Shown piece by piece: positions 1-9,246 of a stretch of DNA of 64,000 nt. The first letter of the stretch is position 1. Every line of letters begins with the position of its first letter. Under the pieces are notes generated by a model. That model was not told the DNA's origin. It was given only the letters and a program-made list of their open reading frames with translations, and searched no databases. The stretch comes from Pseudomonas fluorescens. Its GTDB lineage: Bacteria > Pseudomonadota > Gammaproteobacteria > Pseudomonadales > Pseudomonadaceae. The DNA lies in assembly GCF_001307155.1 (NCBI RefSeq), contig NZ_CP012830.1:5330501-5394500 (forward strand), in the 5' to 3' direction. Both the position numbers and the translations under genes were made by a program.

Positions 1-1297
1 GGGGTTCGAACCACCCTCGAATCAGCAGGCGAACCATGGCAATGGTCTGCACCAAGCCTTGGCGCAGTTGATCGGAAAGGCTCGATCCATCTTTGAGAGG
101 CGACTCTTTGCAGTACGCGCGCAGTACCGCATTCTCTCCTGGGCGTCTTCCTGAGCGACCTAAGCGCTGACGTAGGCTCGCCACTGAGGGGGGAGGGCCA
201 ATTTGCACAACCGTCTTGATGCTCCCGATGTCTATTCCCAGTTCAAGCGTCGTGGTGCAGATCGCCGATGCCGCCTGGTTACCGGCTTTAAGCGCGTGCT
301 CAGCCTGCTCACGCAAGTCCTTTGAAAGGCTACCGTGGTGAGGCCAGAACTCGTTGGGTAGACCGTCTTTCTCGCAGCGCCGACGCAGTTGGTCTGCGTA
401 CCATTCAACCTGCGGGCGGCTGTTCGGGAATATCAGGTTATTGCTTCCTCGCAAAACCTTGTAGAGATGATCGGCGATCGCAAAGTCAGGGCTTGCTTTG
501 TTTTCCGTTTCGTCTTCATCGCCGTCCTCATCAGGGGACTGGATGGGAGTCTTTCTTAGCTCGCTCATCGGCGGTTGGATGTAACCACGGATTTGCACCT
601 GGAGAGTCTGATTGGAGTTTTTGGACTCGATCACGGTTACCGTGTCGACGCCGGCCGGACGAAGGAACTCCGCCGCCAATCTCATATCGCCCAATGTTGC
701 TGATAGCCCAACTCGGGGAAGACGACGTCCTGCTACGAGCTCGACCCGGTGCATCAGGGACTGCAGCTGTTTTCCTCGCTCACTACCAATGAATGCATGG
801 AGTTCATCAACGACGATGTAGCGCAGGTTTTGGAAAACTCCAGCCAGGCTTGAGCCTCGATTGACGAACAATGCTTCAAGGGACTCAGGGGTAATCAATA
901 GCACCCCCTCCGACGACTTCAAAAATCGGTGCTTTTTGCTCGATGAGATATCCCCGTGCCAGCCAACTACAGGAATTTCCAGTTGCTCACATAGACGGCT
1001 GAGTCTGCCCCATTGATCGTTGATCAAGGCTTTGAGTGGGCTGATGTACAGCACAGAGCCGGGAGGGTCATTGTGGTTGAGTAAATGGGTGAGGATGGGG
1101 AGGAACGCGGCCTCGGTTTTCCCCGCTGCTGTTGCGGCGGCGATGATGACATCCTGGTCTGCATCCACCAGAACAGGTACTGCCCATTCTTGGGCGTCAC
1201 GCAAGGACGTCCAGCCTTCATCCCAAATCCATCGCTGGATACGGGGTTCTAGCTGGTCGAAACCCGATGACTCAGAGTGAGAAGGTGGCAAGTTCAT
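1..1297 (-). CDS. sngC: DEAD/DEAH-box helicase, Shango SngC-like (3' part outside window)
   Basis: About 432 codons are visible and the frame is still open at base 1, so the C-terminus lies outside the window. The ATG at 1297 sits inside the end of the upstream ATPase gene, giving a 26-base overlap. Superfamily 2 helicase motifs are clear: a Q-like motif (SLRDAQ, about residue 31), Walker A ATAAGKT (55-61), a DELH box (164-167), SAT (199-201), and motif VI QRLGRSGRR near the visible end. Order and overlap with the ATPase and TerB genes match the three-gene Shango anti-phage system, where the helicase is one of the three parts. Its biochemical role there is not settled. The helicase identity is firm; the Shango assignment rests on the trio, and the A/B/C lettering is from memory. 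Confidence 0.85.
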   Translation of the reverse strand, partial: MNLPPSHSESSGFDQLEPRIQRWIWDEGWTSLRDAQEWAVPVLVDADQDVIIAAATAAGKTEAAFLPILTHLLNHNDPPGSVLYISPLKALINDQWGRLSRLCEQLEIPVVGWHGDISSSKKHRFLKSSEGVLLITPESLEALFVNRGSSLAGVFQNLRYIVVDELHAFIGSERGKQLQSLMHRVELVAGRRLPRVGLSATLGDMRLAAEFLRPAGVDTVTVIESKNSNQTLQVQIRGYIQPPMSELRKTPIQSPDEDGDEDETENKASPDFAIADHLYKVLRGSNNLIFPNSRPQVEWYADQLRRRCEKDGLPNEFWPHHGSLSKDLREQAEHALKAGNQAASAICTTTLELGIDIGSIKTVVQIGPPPSVASLRQRLGRSGRRPGENAVLRAYCKESPLKDGSSLSDQLRQGLVQTIAMVRLLIRGWFEP

Positions 1298-2567
1298 CGT
1301 CCGCGTCGACCTTCGTGTCCTCTTCTCCGCCGAGGTCTTTGGCTACCTCGACACCTCCCAGCAGCGTCCGCCAGTTAGCTCCCGGGTTTTGCTCCAGGAT
1401 GGCCAGCAGATTGATAAACGCAGTGATAGTGGTGCGTGGCGTACGGAAGTAGGCTTCACCCAAGCGCTGGTTGCAGTGCGCCATAAACAGAGGGAGTGCT
1501 TCGTCAGGCAGTAGATATTTTTCAGCATCGCCGCCCGCATACACATGGCGCAGCTTCTGAAGCAGCACATAGAAGTCTTCGGGGGTGAGGCTGGTCAGGC
1601 GAATAACTGGGCCCGACAGATCCACCAGCCCTGTTTTAGCAAACGAGTTCTCGGCCAGGCGCGATTGCAGGGCTGGGTAGCTAAACAGACCTCGGCGAGT
1701 GTCCATCAAGAACTCAGGGGTGCCACCCAGGACGAATCCAAGCCCCTCAGCCGATCCCTGCAGCGAATCATTGAGGATGCGCAGGATCTGCTCGTAGTTG
1801 GCATTGCGTGCCTGCGTGTTGGCCAGCTTGTAGAGGTTGACCAGCTCGTCGAGGCAGATCATCAGGCCGCCAAAACCTGCGAGCCTGACGAATCTCGACA
1901 GCAGCTTGAGCTGATCGTAGACGGAGGCGTCATCAATGATCGTTCGCACACCCAGAGCCGCACGCGCATCGGTTTTGGTGGTGAACTCACCACGCAGCCA
2001 GCGGATGGCGTCAGCCTTGAGTTGCTCATTGCCGTCCTCGAAACCTCGGCAATACGCAGCGATCACCTCAGCGAAATCGTAGCCGTTGACCATCTCGGTC
2101 AACTCAGCAAGGTGTGTACGGATGACAGTCTCACTGTCAGTACCCGCCGCCTTGGCTTCTGTTTTGGCTTGGGAGATGAATTTCTCGACGATGCCTTGCA
2201 TAGCCCCACCGTCAGGCTTTGTGCGTGTCGACATGTTCTTGGCCAGCTCGGAATAGAGTGAGCGTGCCTGTCCCCCAGTGGCATGCAGCCTGCGATCGGG
2301 GTTTAAGTCAGCATGCATGGTTACGAGTTTGCGCTCCATCGCAATGGCTCGTACCAGGTTGAGAAAAAACGTCTTGCCGGCGCCGTACTCGCCAATCACG
2401 ACGCGAAATGCTGAGCCGCTTTCAACCAGGCGGTTAACGTCGGTGATCAGCGCATCGAGTTCGCCCACCCGGCCGACCTGAATCAAGTGTTGGCCGACAC
2501 GAGGGACGACGCCGGCGCGTAGCGATTGGATGACCGCGTCGCGATCCTTGGCTCTGATAGTGGTCAT
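1272..2567 (-). CDS. sngB: DUF2791-like P-loop ATPase, Shango SngB-like
   Basis: A 431-residue P-loop protein. Walker A is GEYGAGKT (residues 59-66) and a Walker B-like strand GLMICLDEL lies near 234-242. Its start overlaps the stop of the TerB gene by 4 bases (ATGA), and its end overlaps the helicase start, so the three genes are almost certainly co-translated. It resembles the BrxD/DUF2791 type of ATPase found in several defence operons, but no BREX partner genes (methylase, alkaline-phosphatase-like gene) are visible, which favours Shango. It probably couples ATP hydrolysis to the helicase. Function is inferred from family and neighbours. Confidence 0.82.
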   Translation of the reverse strand: MTTIRAKDRDAVIQSLRAGVVPRVGQHLIQVGRVGELDALITDVNRLVESGSAFRVVIGEYGAGKTFFLNLVRAIAMERKLVTMHADLNPDRRLHATGGQARSLYSELAKNMSTRTKPDGGAMQGIVEKFISQAKTEAKAAGTDSETVIRTHLAELTEMVNGYDFAEVIAAYCRGFEDGNEQLKADAIRWLRGEFTTKTDARAALGVRTIIDDASVYDQLKLLSRFVRLAGFGGLMICLDELVNLYKLANTQARNANYEQILRILNDSLQGSAEGLGFVLGGTPEFLMDTRRGLFSYPALQSRLAENSFAKTGLVDLSGPVIRLTSLTPEDFYVLLQKLRHVYAGGDAEKYLLPDEALPLFMAHCNQRLGEAYFRTPRTTITAFINLLAILEQNPGANWRTLLGGVEVAKDLGGEEDTKVDADDELATFSL

Positions 2568-4981
2568 AAGGCTAACTCTTCCAGAATGTCTTTATTGATT
2601 TCGATGGGATCATCACCTTCGGTGATGGGCATGTCGAAGCGGTCAAAGGCCATGTCGTTGATTTGCTCCAAAGCACCATCGAGCATCAGCTCCATGTCGC
2701 TCGCAGCGGACTCAAGTTCAGATCGACTCCACTCTGGACGTGAGACCAATAGGCGTAGGAACGCAGAATGTTCCAAGTCGAGGCCCGCAACGTCAGCACT
2801 CGACGCTGAAGTCGATTCGGCATCCTCAATAAGCTGCTCAGATTCCTCAACCCGGTCATCAGTGAACACCTGAGCAAGTAGGGCGGATACCTCAGCTGTT
2901 TCTCGTTGCAATTCAGCAATTCGCTCATGATCGAGCACGAACCCTTGCTTGGCGTTAACTGGGAGGGGCACCCCAGGCTCGGACTGAGTGGTGTTGGCGG
3001 GTGGTATGACGGATGCAACTCTTGCTCTGGATGCAGCACCGTGAAGATCGCTGTAGAGCAGCTGACTGTCCAGTTGCAACGCTTTATACACTCGCTCCAG
3101 AAGCTTCACCTCCGATGGGCTGACGGTGCCATCGGCTTGTGCGAGGTGGGCCAGGAAGCTGGCAATCGCGCGCTTTGCTTCGACGGTCAAAGGGTCGAGC
3201 TTTTTCTTCAAACTTGCGAGTGTTGGAGGTTGCTGAATTTGGATTCGTAAATGCGCCTTGAGACGTTTGCGATGGGCAACACTCAGGTGACTCCATGAGT
3301 CAATGTGCTGACCCAGCATAGTGACTTCTTCATTTGAAGTATCCCCATCGGCAGATGCCACTGCACTGGCGAGGTCAAGAGTGACCGAGGCCGAGTTATA
3401 GGCCGCCGAAGCTCGTAGTGATCCGTCCTCTGGTTGGGTCACGAACAATGCAATTTGGTCTTCGGCTTTCGGTGTTTTACTGCCTGCCAGAACGTCAGGT
3501 TCCATACCAATATGGAGTGACTCCAGCGCGCGGGCAAGTGCCAGTACTTTGTCGCGAGACAACGCCCCTGCGCTCTTGAACCGTCCAGCGAGTTCGCCAA
3601 AACTCATGGCAATCAGGTCATCACCGATCCTGTGTTGAAGATCGTCCAATTCTGCACGGGCCGGCGCTGGCCATAGCGCGACAGGAAGCTGCAAAAGCCC
3701 CTCCAGCGCTTCTGCGCTTTCAGGGTTTCGGCCCAGATAGCGGCTATAGGGCTCCAACTCGCTGGTGCAAAGCTCAACAATCAATTGCAGGTTTTTACGC
3801 GTTCCTGACGTAGCCATGACATCAGGAAGATCCCCCAGGTTAACTGCGGGTGCCATTAACACTGCAGAGGCCGGTCGATAGCTAGCTTTAAGCTTGGTCT
3901 TGTTTTGCGCGAGGATTAGCCCGGCAGGGTGCGTACTCGCGTACTTGAGTTTGAACAATGCAGCGAAGACATCCTTACACCGAGTTACCGGGGTGCGCTT
4001 GCTGATGTTGGGGTCGGCGAGTGCCCATGCCAATGCCCAGTCGGCATCAAGTGGTCGTTTGTTGGAGGCGTGTTGCCCTAACCCTATGCGCAGTGGAAGC
4101 GGCATTTCGTAGCTGTAAGCAACGGCATCAGGAGGTGGGCCAAGGTAAAGGTTAGGATCGAGCGCTTGATTGCTCAGGTAGTCCAGAAAGCCCTCCGCGT
4201 ACCCCCTGAACGATCGATTGTCCCCATAGATATCCAGCAGCCGTTGGACTTCTTTGGCGATCAGAGGAATCTCGGCCTTCACCTGCGGATCGCTTACGGC
4301 ATCAACAAGTGCACGGCGCTCAAGGCCATAAAAAAATAAAAAGACGTAGCCGGTGTCTGCCAGTGGATCACGACGTCCGCCTTCTAGCCACTGCAGGTAT
4401 CCGCGCCGAGCCTCTGGCGAAATGGAGTGAAAACTCGGCCAGTAGGGCATCAGCCGCTCTTCGATATCAACGTACGATTTGGCTATCCGCAGTTTGGCAT
4501 TGAGCAGTGATGGTTCTTGCGCGTCGTATCGGCCCAGTGCGCTTCCTACATAGAGCATTCCACCGGGAAGTGAAAAACCAGACACAGTGACCGATTCGCC
4601 CGCCGGAACCCAGCGGGTATCGGATTTCTGCTTGCTTGTATCTGGAATTTTAAAGGACGCTGAAGGGGGGGAGCCGAGTTGGACGGTAAAAAAATCGGAG
4701 GGTTCTTCAGGCATATTGCTCGACGCAACCTCATGCATGGAGAAGGTCACGTCTTTACTGCGCGGCTCCCGCAGGTGCGTTGTCGCTGAAGCAGACCTTT
4801 GAATCTGTTCAAGCTGTCGTTTAGTGCGAGTGGCTAACAACCACATTATGGCGACGATGCAAGCGACGATGCCAATAGCGATCCATGCATTCTTCGGGAT
4901 CGAAGCGAATGCACCAAAAGCCAGTGCAAAAATGATCAGGATGCCGGTGCCGGTCGAGTTTTTTGCCTTCTTCCTTGCCAT
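2564..4981 (-). CDS. sngA: TerB-domain membrane protein, Shango SngA-like
   Basis: An 805-residue protein from the ATG at 4981 (start MARKKAKNS); a longer frame reaches 5017, but the added residues look non-native. Two hydrophobic segments near residues 13-28 and 32-50 anchor the N-terminus in the inner membrane. A long TerB-N-like middle region follows, then a TerB-like helical segment near 604-645 (core LAQADGTVSPSEVKLLERVY) and an acidic TerB-C-like tail. TerB-like domains are linked to membrane-associated stress and phage-defence complexes. It is the first gene of the operon and probably the membrane platform or sensor. Its size and position match the Shango TerB subunit. Confidence 0.82.
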   Translation of the reverse strand: MARKKAKNSTGTGILIIFALAFGAFASIPKNAWIAIGIVACIVAIMWLLATRTKRQLEQIQRSASATTHLREPRSKDVTFSMHEVASSNMPEEPSDFFTVQLGSPPSASFKIPDTSKQKSDTRWVPAGESVTVSGFSLPGGMLYVGSALGRYDAQEPSLLNAKLRIAKSYVDIEERLMPYWPSFHSISPEARRGYLQWLEGGRRDPLADTGYVFLFFYGLERRALVDAVSDPQVKAEIPLIAKEVQRLLDIYGDNRSFRGYAEGFLDYLSNQALDPNLYLGPPPDAVAYSYEMPLPLRIGLGQHASNKRPLDADWALAWALADPNISKRTPVTRCKDVFAALFKLKYASTHPAGLILAQNKTKLKASYRPASAVLMAPAVNLGDLPDVMATSGTRKNLQLIVELCTSELEPYSRYLGRNPESAEALEGLLQLPVALWPAPARAELDDLQHRIGDDLIAMSFGELAGRFKSAGALSRDKVLALARALESLHIGMEPDVLAGSKTPKAEDQIALFVTQPEDGSLRASAAYNSASVTLDLASAVASADGDTSNEEVTMLGQHIDSWSHLSVAHRKRLKAHLRIQIQQPPTLASLKKKLDPLTVEAKRAIASFLAHLAQADGTVSPSEVKLLERVYKALQLDSQLLYSDLHGAASRARVASVIPPANTTQSEPGVPLPVNAKQGFVLDHERIAELQRETAEVSALLAQVFTDDRVEESEQLIEDAESTSASSADVAGLDLEHSAFLRLLVSRPEWSRSELESAASDMELMLDGALEQINDMAFDRFDMPITEGDDPIEINKDILEELAL

Positions 4982-5687
4982 GAGTATTTCAACCTTGAAA
5001 GGTGGGGGCTGGCGCAATGGCGGTATCCGATAAATGCATCTCTAGAACTATGGACTACCCAGCGCTACTGATCGAAAAAATGCCCATCAACGAACCCTAC
5101 AGCGCTAGCTGTCACAGTCACTCCAGTGATCGAAAGCTTAGACCATGGATGTTTTGTCTACCGGGATACGTTGTTCAAACCAGTGATAGAGAAGTTCGGT
5201 TGACCTGAGCAGCCATGAACTCGGGGGGGCACGTAATAGGCCGGATGATTGAGGAAGCGTCCGGGTATGCCCAAGCTCCAGCCTATCGCAGCTCTGTCGT
5301 TTACACAGAGTTAGGCGGTAGAGCGGAACGTATTTTTCTTTGCTCCGATCGTGTCAACAGAAATATTTTTTCAGAAGGCCCCTTGAATTTTTTTTTGAGC
5401 GACGGATCTTTATATTTGAGAGCAACAAAAAAGCAGCGATCTCGGCGCCCCACCTGCCGCCGATCCTGCTGACGAAACGGTGTGAGTTTTTGCTTTAGCA
5501 GTGCTTCTGCTTCTGGCTTTTTTCCTGCGATTTATCCTGCTGACGCTGACGTATGGCCTGCCTTATGGGCATAGCAAAATCGCCACTTCGCGGCGTAAGC
5601 CGCTGCTTCCCCGTTTGATTTCAAACAACGAGTCATTTTTTTAAAAAATACCCGTGTCGGACAACTTTCACGTGCGCGGAGTCTCGT
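4982..5687. other. Intergenic region upstream of the Shango operon
   Basis: About 700 bases without a convincing gene. It must hold the promoter of the minus-strand operon. It has a T-rich tract (around 5385-5400, ATTTTTTTTT) and short open frames without family resemblance or good ribosome sites. No repeat or RNA gene was recognised. Confidence 0.5.
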
Positions 5688-6053
5688 ATGAATCGGAGAG
5701 AGCAGATGGAAGATGAGTTGGAGATTAAGATTTGGCGCACAGCTCAGCAGGCATGTGACGCGCCAGCGTTTGTGCGATTGGTTGAAGAGGCTGTCGGTAG
5801 TTTCAAGAGAGATCCTGGGTTCGATCCTAGCGTGCGGCTGCACGCGTCAGGGATTGGCACTGAGAGCGTCAGGGTGCTGCGTGACGTGATGAAACGTCGT
5901 GATATCTATGCAGGCCCATCTGCCGACTACGTCGAGCTTAGGTCTCGTCTGAGAATGCATTTGCGCAACCAATTGCAATTGCACCTCATGAAGGTTGGTC
6001 TTGCCACAGATGAAGTGAAAGCGGATCAGTTGGGTCGAGATCTAGGGCTGTGA
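5688..6053 (+). CDS. Hypothetical protein, 121 aa
   Basis: A soluble, charged, mostly helical-looking protein starting MNRREQMEDELEIKIWRTA; an internal ATG at residue 7 is an alternative start. No signal peptide, membrane segment or catalytic motif is visible and the family was not recognised. It lies alone between the Shango operon and a TSUP exporter. Its coding appearance (even residue use, no low complexity) is much better than the overlapping frames. Small charged orphans beside defence operons are often accessory genes, but nothing here shows a role. Confidence 0.55.
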   Translation: MNRREQMEDELEIKIWRTAQQACDAPAFVRLVEEAVGSFKRDPGFDPSVRLHASGIGTESVRVLRDVMKRRDIYAGPSADYVELRSRLRMHLRNQLQLHLMKVGLATDEVKADQLGRDLGL

Positions 6054-6136
6054 TTTCAACCAGCCAAAAGTCGGTGCATGAGCTCAAGCTTTGGAAAGCA
6101 AAGCCAACATAGGACAATTCCCTAAAAACAGTTCCA

Positions 6137-6280
6137 TTGACGGCGGATGAGCGCGCGATTGTGGAAGGCGATTTAGAGAAGCTAGACGGCCTAATTAAAA
6201 ACTTAACAACGTGCCAGCTTTGGATAACAGAACACCCTGTGAGATCGAATCTAGAAAGGGCAGGACATGAGCGTTTCTAA
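6137..6280 (+). pseudogene. Possible gene remnant or tiny ORF, 47 aa, TTG start
   Basis: From the TTG at 6137 the frame reads LTADERAIVEGDLEKLDG and runs 47 codons to TAA at 6278. Residue use looks protein-like (amphipathic helix, then LWITEHPVRSN). Upstream in the same frame there is a TAG just before DNSLKTVP, with coding-like sequence (HELKLWKAKPT) before it. This suggests a decayed longer gene rather than a true small ORF. No family recognised. Confidence 0.3.
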
Positions 6281-6362
6281 ATGAAGGCTTGGCAAACAGG
6301 GGGAGCCCATTCACGTATTCGAGAGTACACCTTCCGATTTCGTTGGACTGCGTGATTTCTGC

Positions 6363-7109
6363 TTACCAGAACAGCATCCTCAATGCCAATGCGATCACGA
6401 CTATATTGAAAACTGACTCCATCCATTGGTCGCCCTTCTTTAACGCAAACTTCGCGCCGGCATTTGCACCCAATAGCGTGCCAATAACCAGACACCATCC
6501 GTACTGCCAGTTAATGATGCCGCTGACGCCGAAAATTATTAGTGAGCCCACGGAGAGGACGAGCCCGCCGACTTTGCGGGTACCCACCGATTCGCTAATG
6601 GTTTTTCTGAAAAAGATAATGAATAAATACGTCGAGAGTTTGGCTTGTCCACCCAATAACCCGCCGATCATTCCTACTGGGATGAAAAGAATATAGCCAA
6701 ACAGACGCCTGATCGCTGAGGGAGGTGTTTCGCCGTTACGAGGCTTTTTTATAAGCGACAGTGCGACTAGCAGCAGTGTCAGCCCGCCAATTACTTTGTG
6801 CAGCAGCGCGGGGTCTATTCGAAGAAGAAGGCTCGCTCCTCCAAGAGCCCCGGCCAGCCCAAGTACCGCTGCCGGAACGGCCAACGCATAATCGACCTTT
6901 CCCTGATTATGGAAGTGCCGCAGTCCGGCAACCATAGTGCCTACCGAAGCCAGGCGCGCTGTGGCGATCGACGACTGAGGCGGAATCCCCAACCAGATCA
7001 TCACTGGGACGGTTAAAAATACACTCCCACCCGTGTTGGTTCCGACGAATCCCGTTATTATTCCGAGGAAAACCAGACCGACGCCTGTCAACCACTCATG
7101 GCCCATCAT
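6363..7109 (-). CDS. TSUP-family permease (TauE/SafE type)
   Basis: A 248-residue integral membrane protein with about eight hydrophobic segments arranged as two repeated halves, typical of the TSUP/DUF81 family that moves sulfite, sulfoacetate and related small organic anions. Gly-rich motifs such as FVGTNTGGS near the N-terminus and GGLLGGQAKLS in the middle are family hallmarks. It is the last gene of a minus-strand run behind an enolase-superfamily enzyme and a DRE-TIM metallolyase, so it may import or export a metabolite of that pathway. The substrate cannot be read from the sequence. It starts at either of two adjacent ATGs. Confidence 0.8.
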   Translation of the reverse strand: MMGHEWLTGVGLVFLGIITGFVGTNTGGSVFLTVPVMIWLGIPPQSSIATARLASVGTMVAGLRHFHNQGKVDYALAVPAAVLGLAGALGGASLLLRIDPALLHKVIGGLTLLLVALSLIKKPRNGETPPSAIRRLFGYILFIPVGMIGGLLGGQAKLSTYLFIIFFRKTISESVGTRKVGGLVLSVGSLIIFGVSGIINWQYGWCLVIGTLLGANAGAKFALKKGDQWMESVFNIVVIALALRMLFW

Positions 7110-7143
7110 GTTGAGGTGCTCGCATAAGATTCAAGTTCGCGGT

Positions 7144-8073
7144 TTATTCGCTCAAGTAAGCAGGGTCTATCCAGTGATAGCAATTTTTGTTTCGGGAATT
7201 GGCGGTCACATGAAGCTTTGCGGTATGTACGAAGCTGTACTCGCCGATAATCGGGCGCCGTCGGTCAAAGGCGTCGCCCAGCTCTTTCGAAACGATGCTG
7301 CTGAGCTTTAAGACTTTCGAGGCTTTACCGCTGCAAAGTATTGAGTTGAAGTGCAGATTAGTAATCAGAAGACATGTTTCGGTGATGCCGCATCGTTCGC
7401 CGATGCCATTGACCGTGCAGGAAATAAAAGTAGCGCCTGCCTCTATGGAGGCTAAGGTATTCGCCATCGCCAAACCTCTGTCGTCATGGAAGTGCACTTC
7501 GAGATCAATGTCAGATAATGATTGCCTGATTAGTTTAATAGTGGCCTGAACCTTGAAAGGATCGCAAACCCCTAATGAATCTGCATAGCAAATTCGATCC
7601 GCACCGGCAGCTTTAGCAATTTTAAACGTCTCAATCAAATCATCAGATGGCGTTCTGGAAGCGTCCTCAATAGTGTAGCGAACTTTCAGGCCGAGTGATT
7701 TTGCATACAGCACACTTCGTTTAATTAGATCTTGTATCTGTGCTTTTGATTTTCTAATGCGATACTTCTGTGACGTTTCATTGATGCCTGCAAATATTCC
7801 TATCCAGTTTGCCCCTGTCGCCGCAACGGCATCAATGTCGTCTTGGTGAGCGCGGGAGTGTGCGAGTATGTTTTTGGCGATTTTTGATTTTACAAGAGCG
7901 GTGACTCTGTCGAACTCTTGTTTCGACGCGTACGGGTGGCCTGCTTCGATAAAGTCGATACCCGCGTCCGCGAGTGCGTAGGCTATGGTCAAGGTAGATT
8001 TGGTTGTGAGTTTAACCCCTGGGGCTTGATTTCCTTCGCGCAGCGTAGAATCGACGAGCGTTATAAAAGTCAT
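7144..8073 (-). CDS. DRE-TIM metallolyase, homocitrate/isopropylmalate synthase-like
   Basis: A 309-residue TIM-barrel enzyme from the ATG at 8073; a TTG three codons upstream (8082) is an alternative. The N-terminal VDSTLREGNQAPG is the DRE metal-site motif, HFHDDRGLAMAN carries the paired metal-binding histidine, and VNGIGERCG is the acyltransferase-side motif. Family members condense acetyl-CoA with 2-oxo acids (homocitrate, isopropylmalate, citramalate or phosphonomethylmalate synthases) or cleave hydroxyacyl-CoA. It is shorter than isopropylmalate synthase and lacks the leucine regulatory domain, closest in plan to NifV/homocitrate synthase. No nif or lysine genes are nearby, so the substrate is unknown. 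Confidence 0.72.
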   Translation of the reverse strand: MTFITLVDSTLREGNQAPGVKLTTKSTLTIAYALADAGIDFIEAGHPYASKQEFDRVTALVKSKIAKNILAHSRAHQDDIDAVAATGANWIGIFAGINETSQKYRIRKSKAQIQDLIKRSVLYAKSLGLKVRYTIEDASRTPSDDLIETFKIAKAAGADRICYADSLGVCDPFKVQATIKLIRQSLSDIDLEVHFHDDRGLAMANTLASIEAGATFISCTVNGIGERCGITETCLLITNLHFNSILCSGKASKVLKLSSIVSKELGDAFDRRRPIIGEYSFVHTAKLHVTANSRNKNCYHWIDPAYLSE

Positions 8074-8100
8074 AAAATACAATCCATTGCCTTAAAGGGG

Positions 8101-9246
8101 TTATACGGCTTTTGAGCGCTCGATTGATTTATAGAGTGAGGTATATGAAAGTAGTTTTTCTTCATTAACCTCTACGCCTAATCCTGGCTTATCGATGGAA
8201 AGTGTAACTTGACCATCACGAAATGAGTAGCAACTCTCGTCAATTATATCGTCTGCAAATCTCTCAGTAGGGCACCCGTATCCTGTGGTTGCTACATTTT
8301 TTAGCGTAGAAACAAAATGATGAAGGGCAGCGGTGCCAATACCAAATGGATGCATACTACCGGTGCTCACTTGCAAATCGGCGATCTCCGCCGCGGCGCA
8401 TAAGCGGCGAGAGGCTAATATGCCACCGGACTTGAATGGTTTCAGGCAGATTACATGCGCGGCGTTAAGATGAATTATCTCCTTGAGATCTCTGGCATTG
8501 AAAACGCTTTCATCGGCAATGATAGGGGTGCAGACATTGCGTTTGACCTCGGCCAAGCCGGCGATATCGTGGCCAGGTGTTGGTTGCTCGACAGCAAAAA
8601 CGCCGTGCTGTTCTATGCGCTTTATAAACTGAATAGCGGTGGAAATGTCATAGGCACAGTTGGGGTCTACTTCCAACTCAAAGTCATCTCCTAAAGCTTG
8701 CCTGACAGATTTAAAACAGGTGTAATCGTCTTTCAATACGCCGGATCCCTTGAGTGTCAGTCGCTCGTAACCAAGCCCCTGTAATTCAAGAGCACGTTCA
8801 GTGACGACTTTCGCGCAAGCAAACGGCAGGCTGCGGCTTACCTTGTAGCTAAGTGCATGCGCTCCTCCTAACAAGTTGCAGACTGGAACGCCGTATGCTT
8901 TTCCCGCAAGATCTAGAAGTGCATGATCTATCGCGCATTTGGCAAAAAGATGGCCTTTAATTACGCTATCGAGTTCATTCATTATTATTTCAAACATGCA
9001 CGGATTTTTACCGATTATTGCTGGGCATAAATAATTTTCCAATACCGCCAGCATCGTTTCGGGAGTGTCACCCTGCGCAGGATACCCTCTCGATATAATC
9101 CCCGACTCTCCCCATCCAACCAGCCCCGTATTTGTCGTCACCCTCAAGACTACATGTCGACCTTTGGCGGTTATATTGGTTGCGGTTTGATAAGGACTTT
9201 TATATGGCACTTCTGTTAAGAAAACTTCAGCTTTAGCAATGAGCAT
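8101..9246 (-). CDS. Enolase-superfamily enzyme, muconate-lactonizing-like
   Basis: A 381-residue protein of the mandelate racemase/muconate lactonizing group. The capping domain is N-terminal and the barrel carries metal ligands in order: LEVDPN (Asp), AVEQP (Glu), IIADES (Asp/Glu), then CLKPFKSGG with the second-side lysine. The usual KxK motif reads TLK, so only one of the two lysines remains, which argues against a standard racemase. An AGGAAG ribosome site precedes the ATG. It is the first gene of a likely three-gene operon with the DRE-TIM enzyme and TSUP permease. The substrate is probably a carboxylate, otherwise unknown. Confidence 0.78.
   Translation of the reverse strand: MLIAKAEVFLTEVPYKSPYQTATNITAKGRHVVLRVTTNTGLVGWGESGIISRGYPAQGDTPETMLAVLENYLCPAIIGKNPCMFEIIMNELDSVIKGHLFAKCAIDHALLDLAGKAYGVPVCNLLGGAHALSYKVSRSLPFACAKVVTERALELQGLGYERLTLKGSGVLKDDYTCFKSVRQALGDDFELEVDPNCAYDISTAIQFIKRIEQHGVFAVEQPTPGHDIAGLAEVKRNVCTPIIADESVFNARDLKEIIHLNAAHVICLKPFKSGGILASRRLCAAAEIADLQVSTGSMHPFGIGTAALHHFVSTLKNVATTGYGCPTERFADDIIDESCYSFRDGQVTLSIDKPGLGVEVNEEKLLSYTSLYKSIERSKAV

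Noticed and set aside
1545..2261. A 238-residue plus-strand frame
   Set aside because: Antisense to the Walker A/B ATPase, with no family resemblance.
1272..4981. BREX (BrxD-type) defence system
   Set aside because: The ATPase resembles BrxD, but the partner genes are a TerB protein and a helicase, with no methylase or PglZ-like gene visible, so Shango fits better.
5215..5472. An 85-residue plus-strand frame upstream of the Shango operon
   Set aside because: No good ribosome site, poor residue composition, and no family resemblance.
7144..8073. leuA or nifV
   Set aside because: No leucine regulatory domain, no nif or leu neighbours, so no specific gene name is justified.
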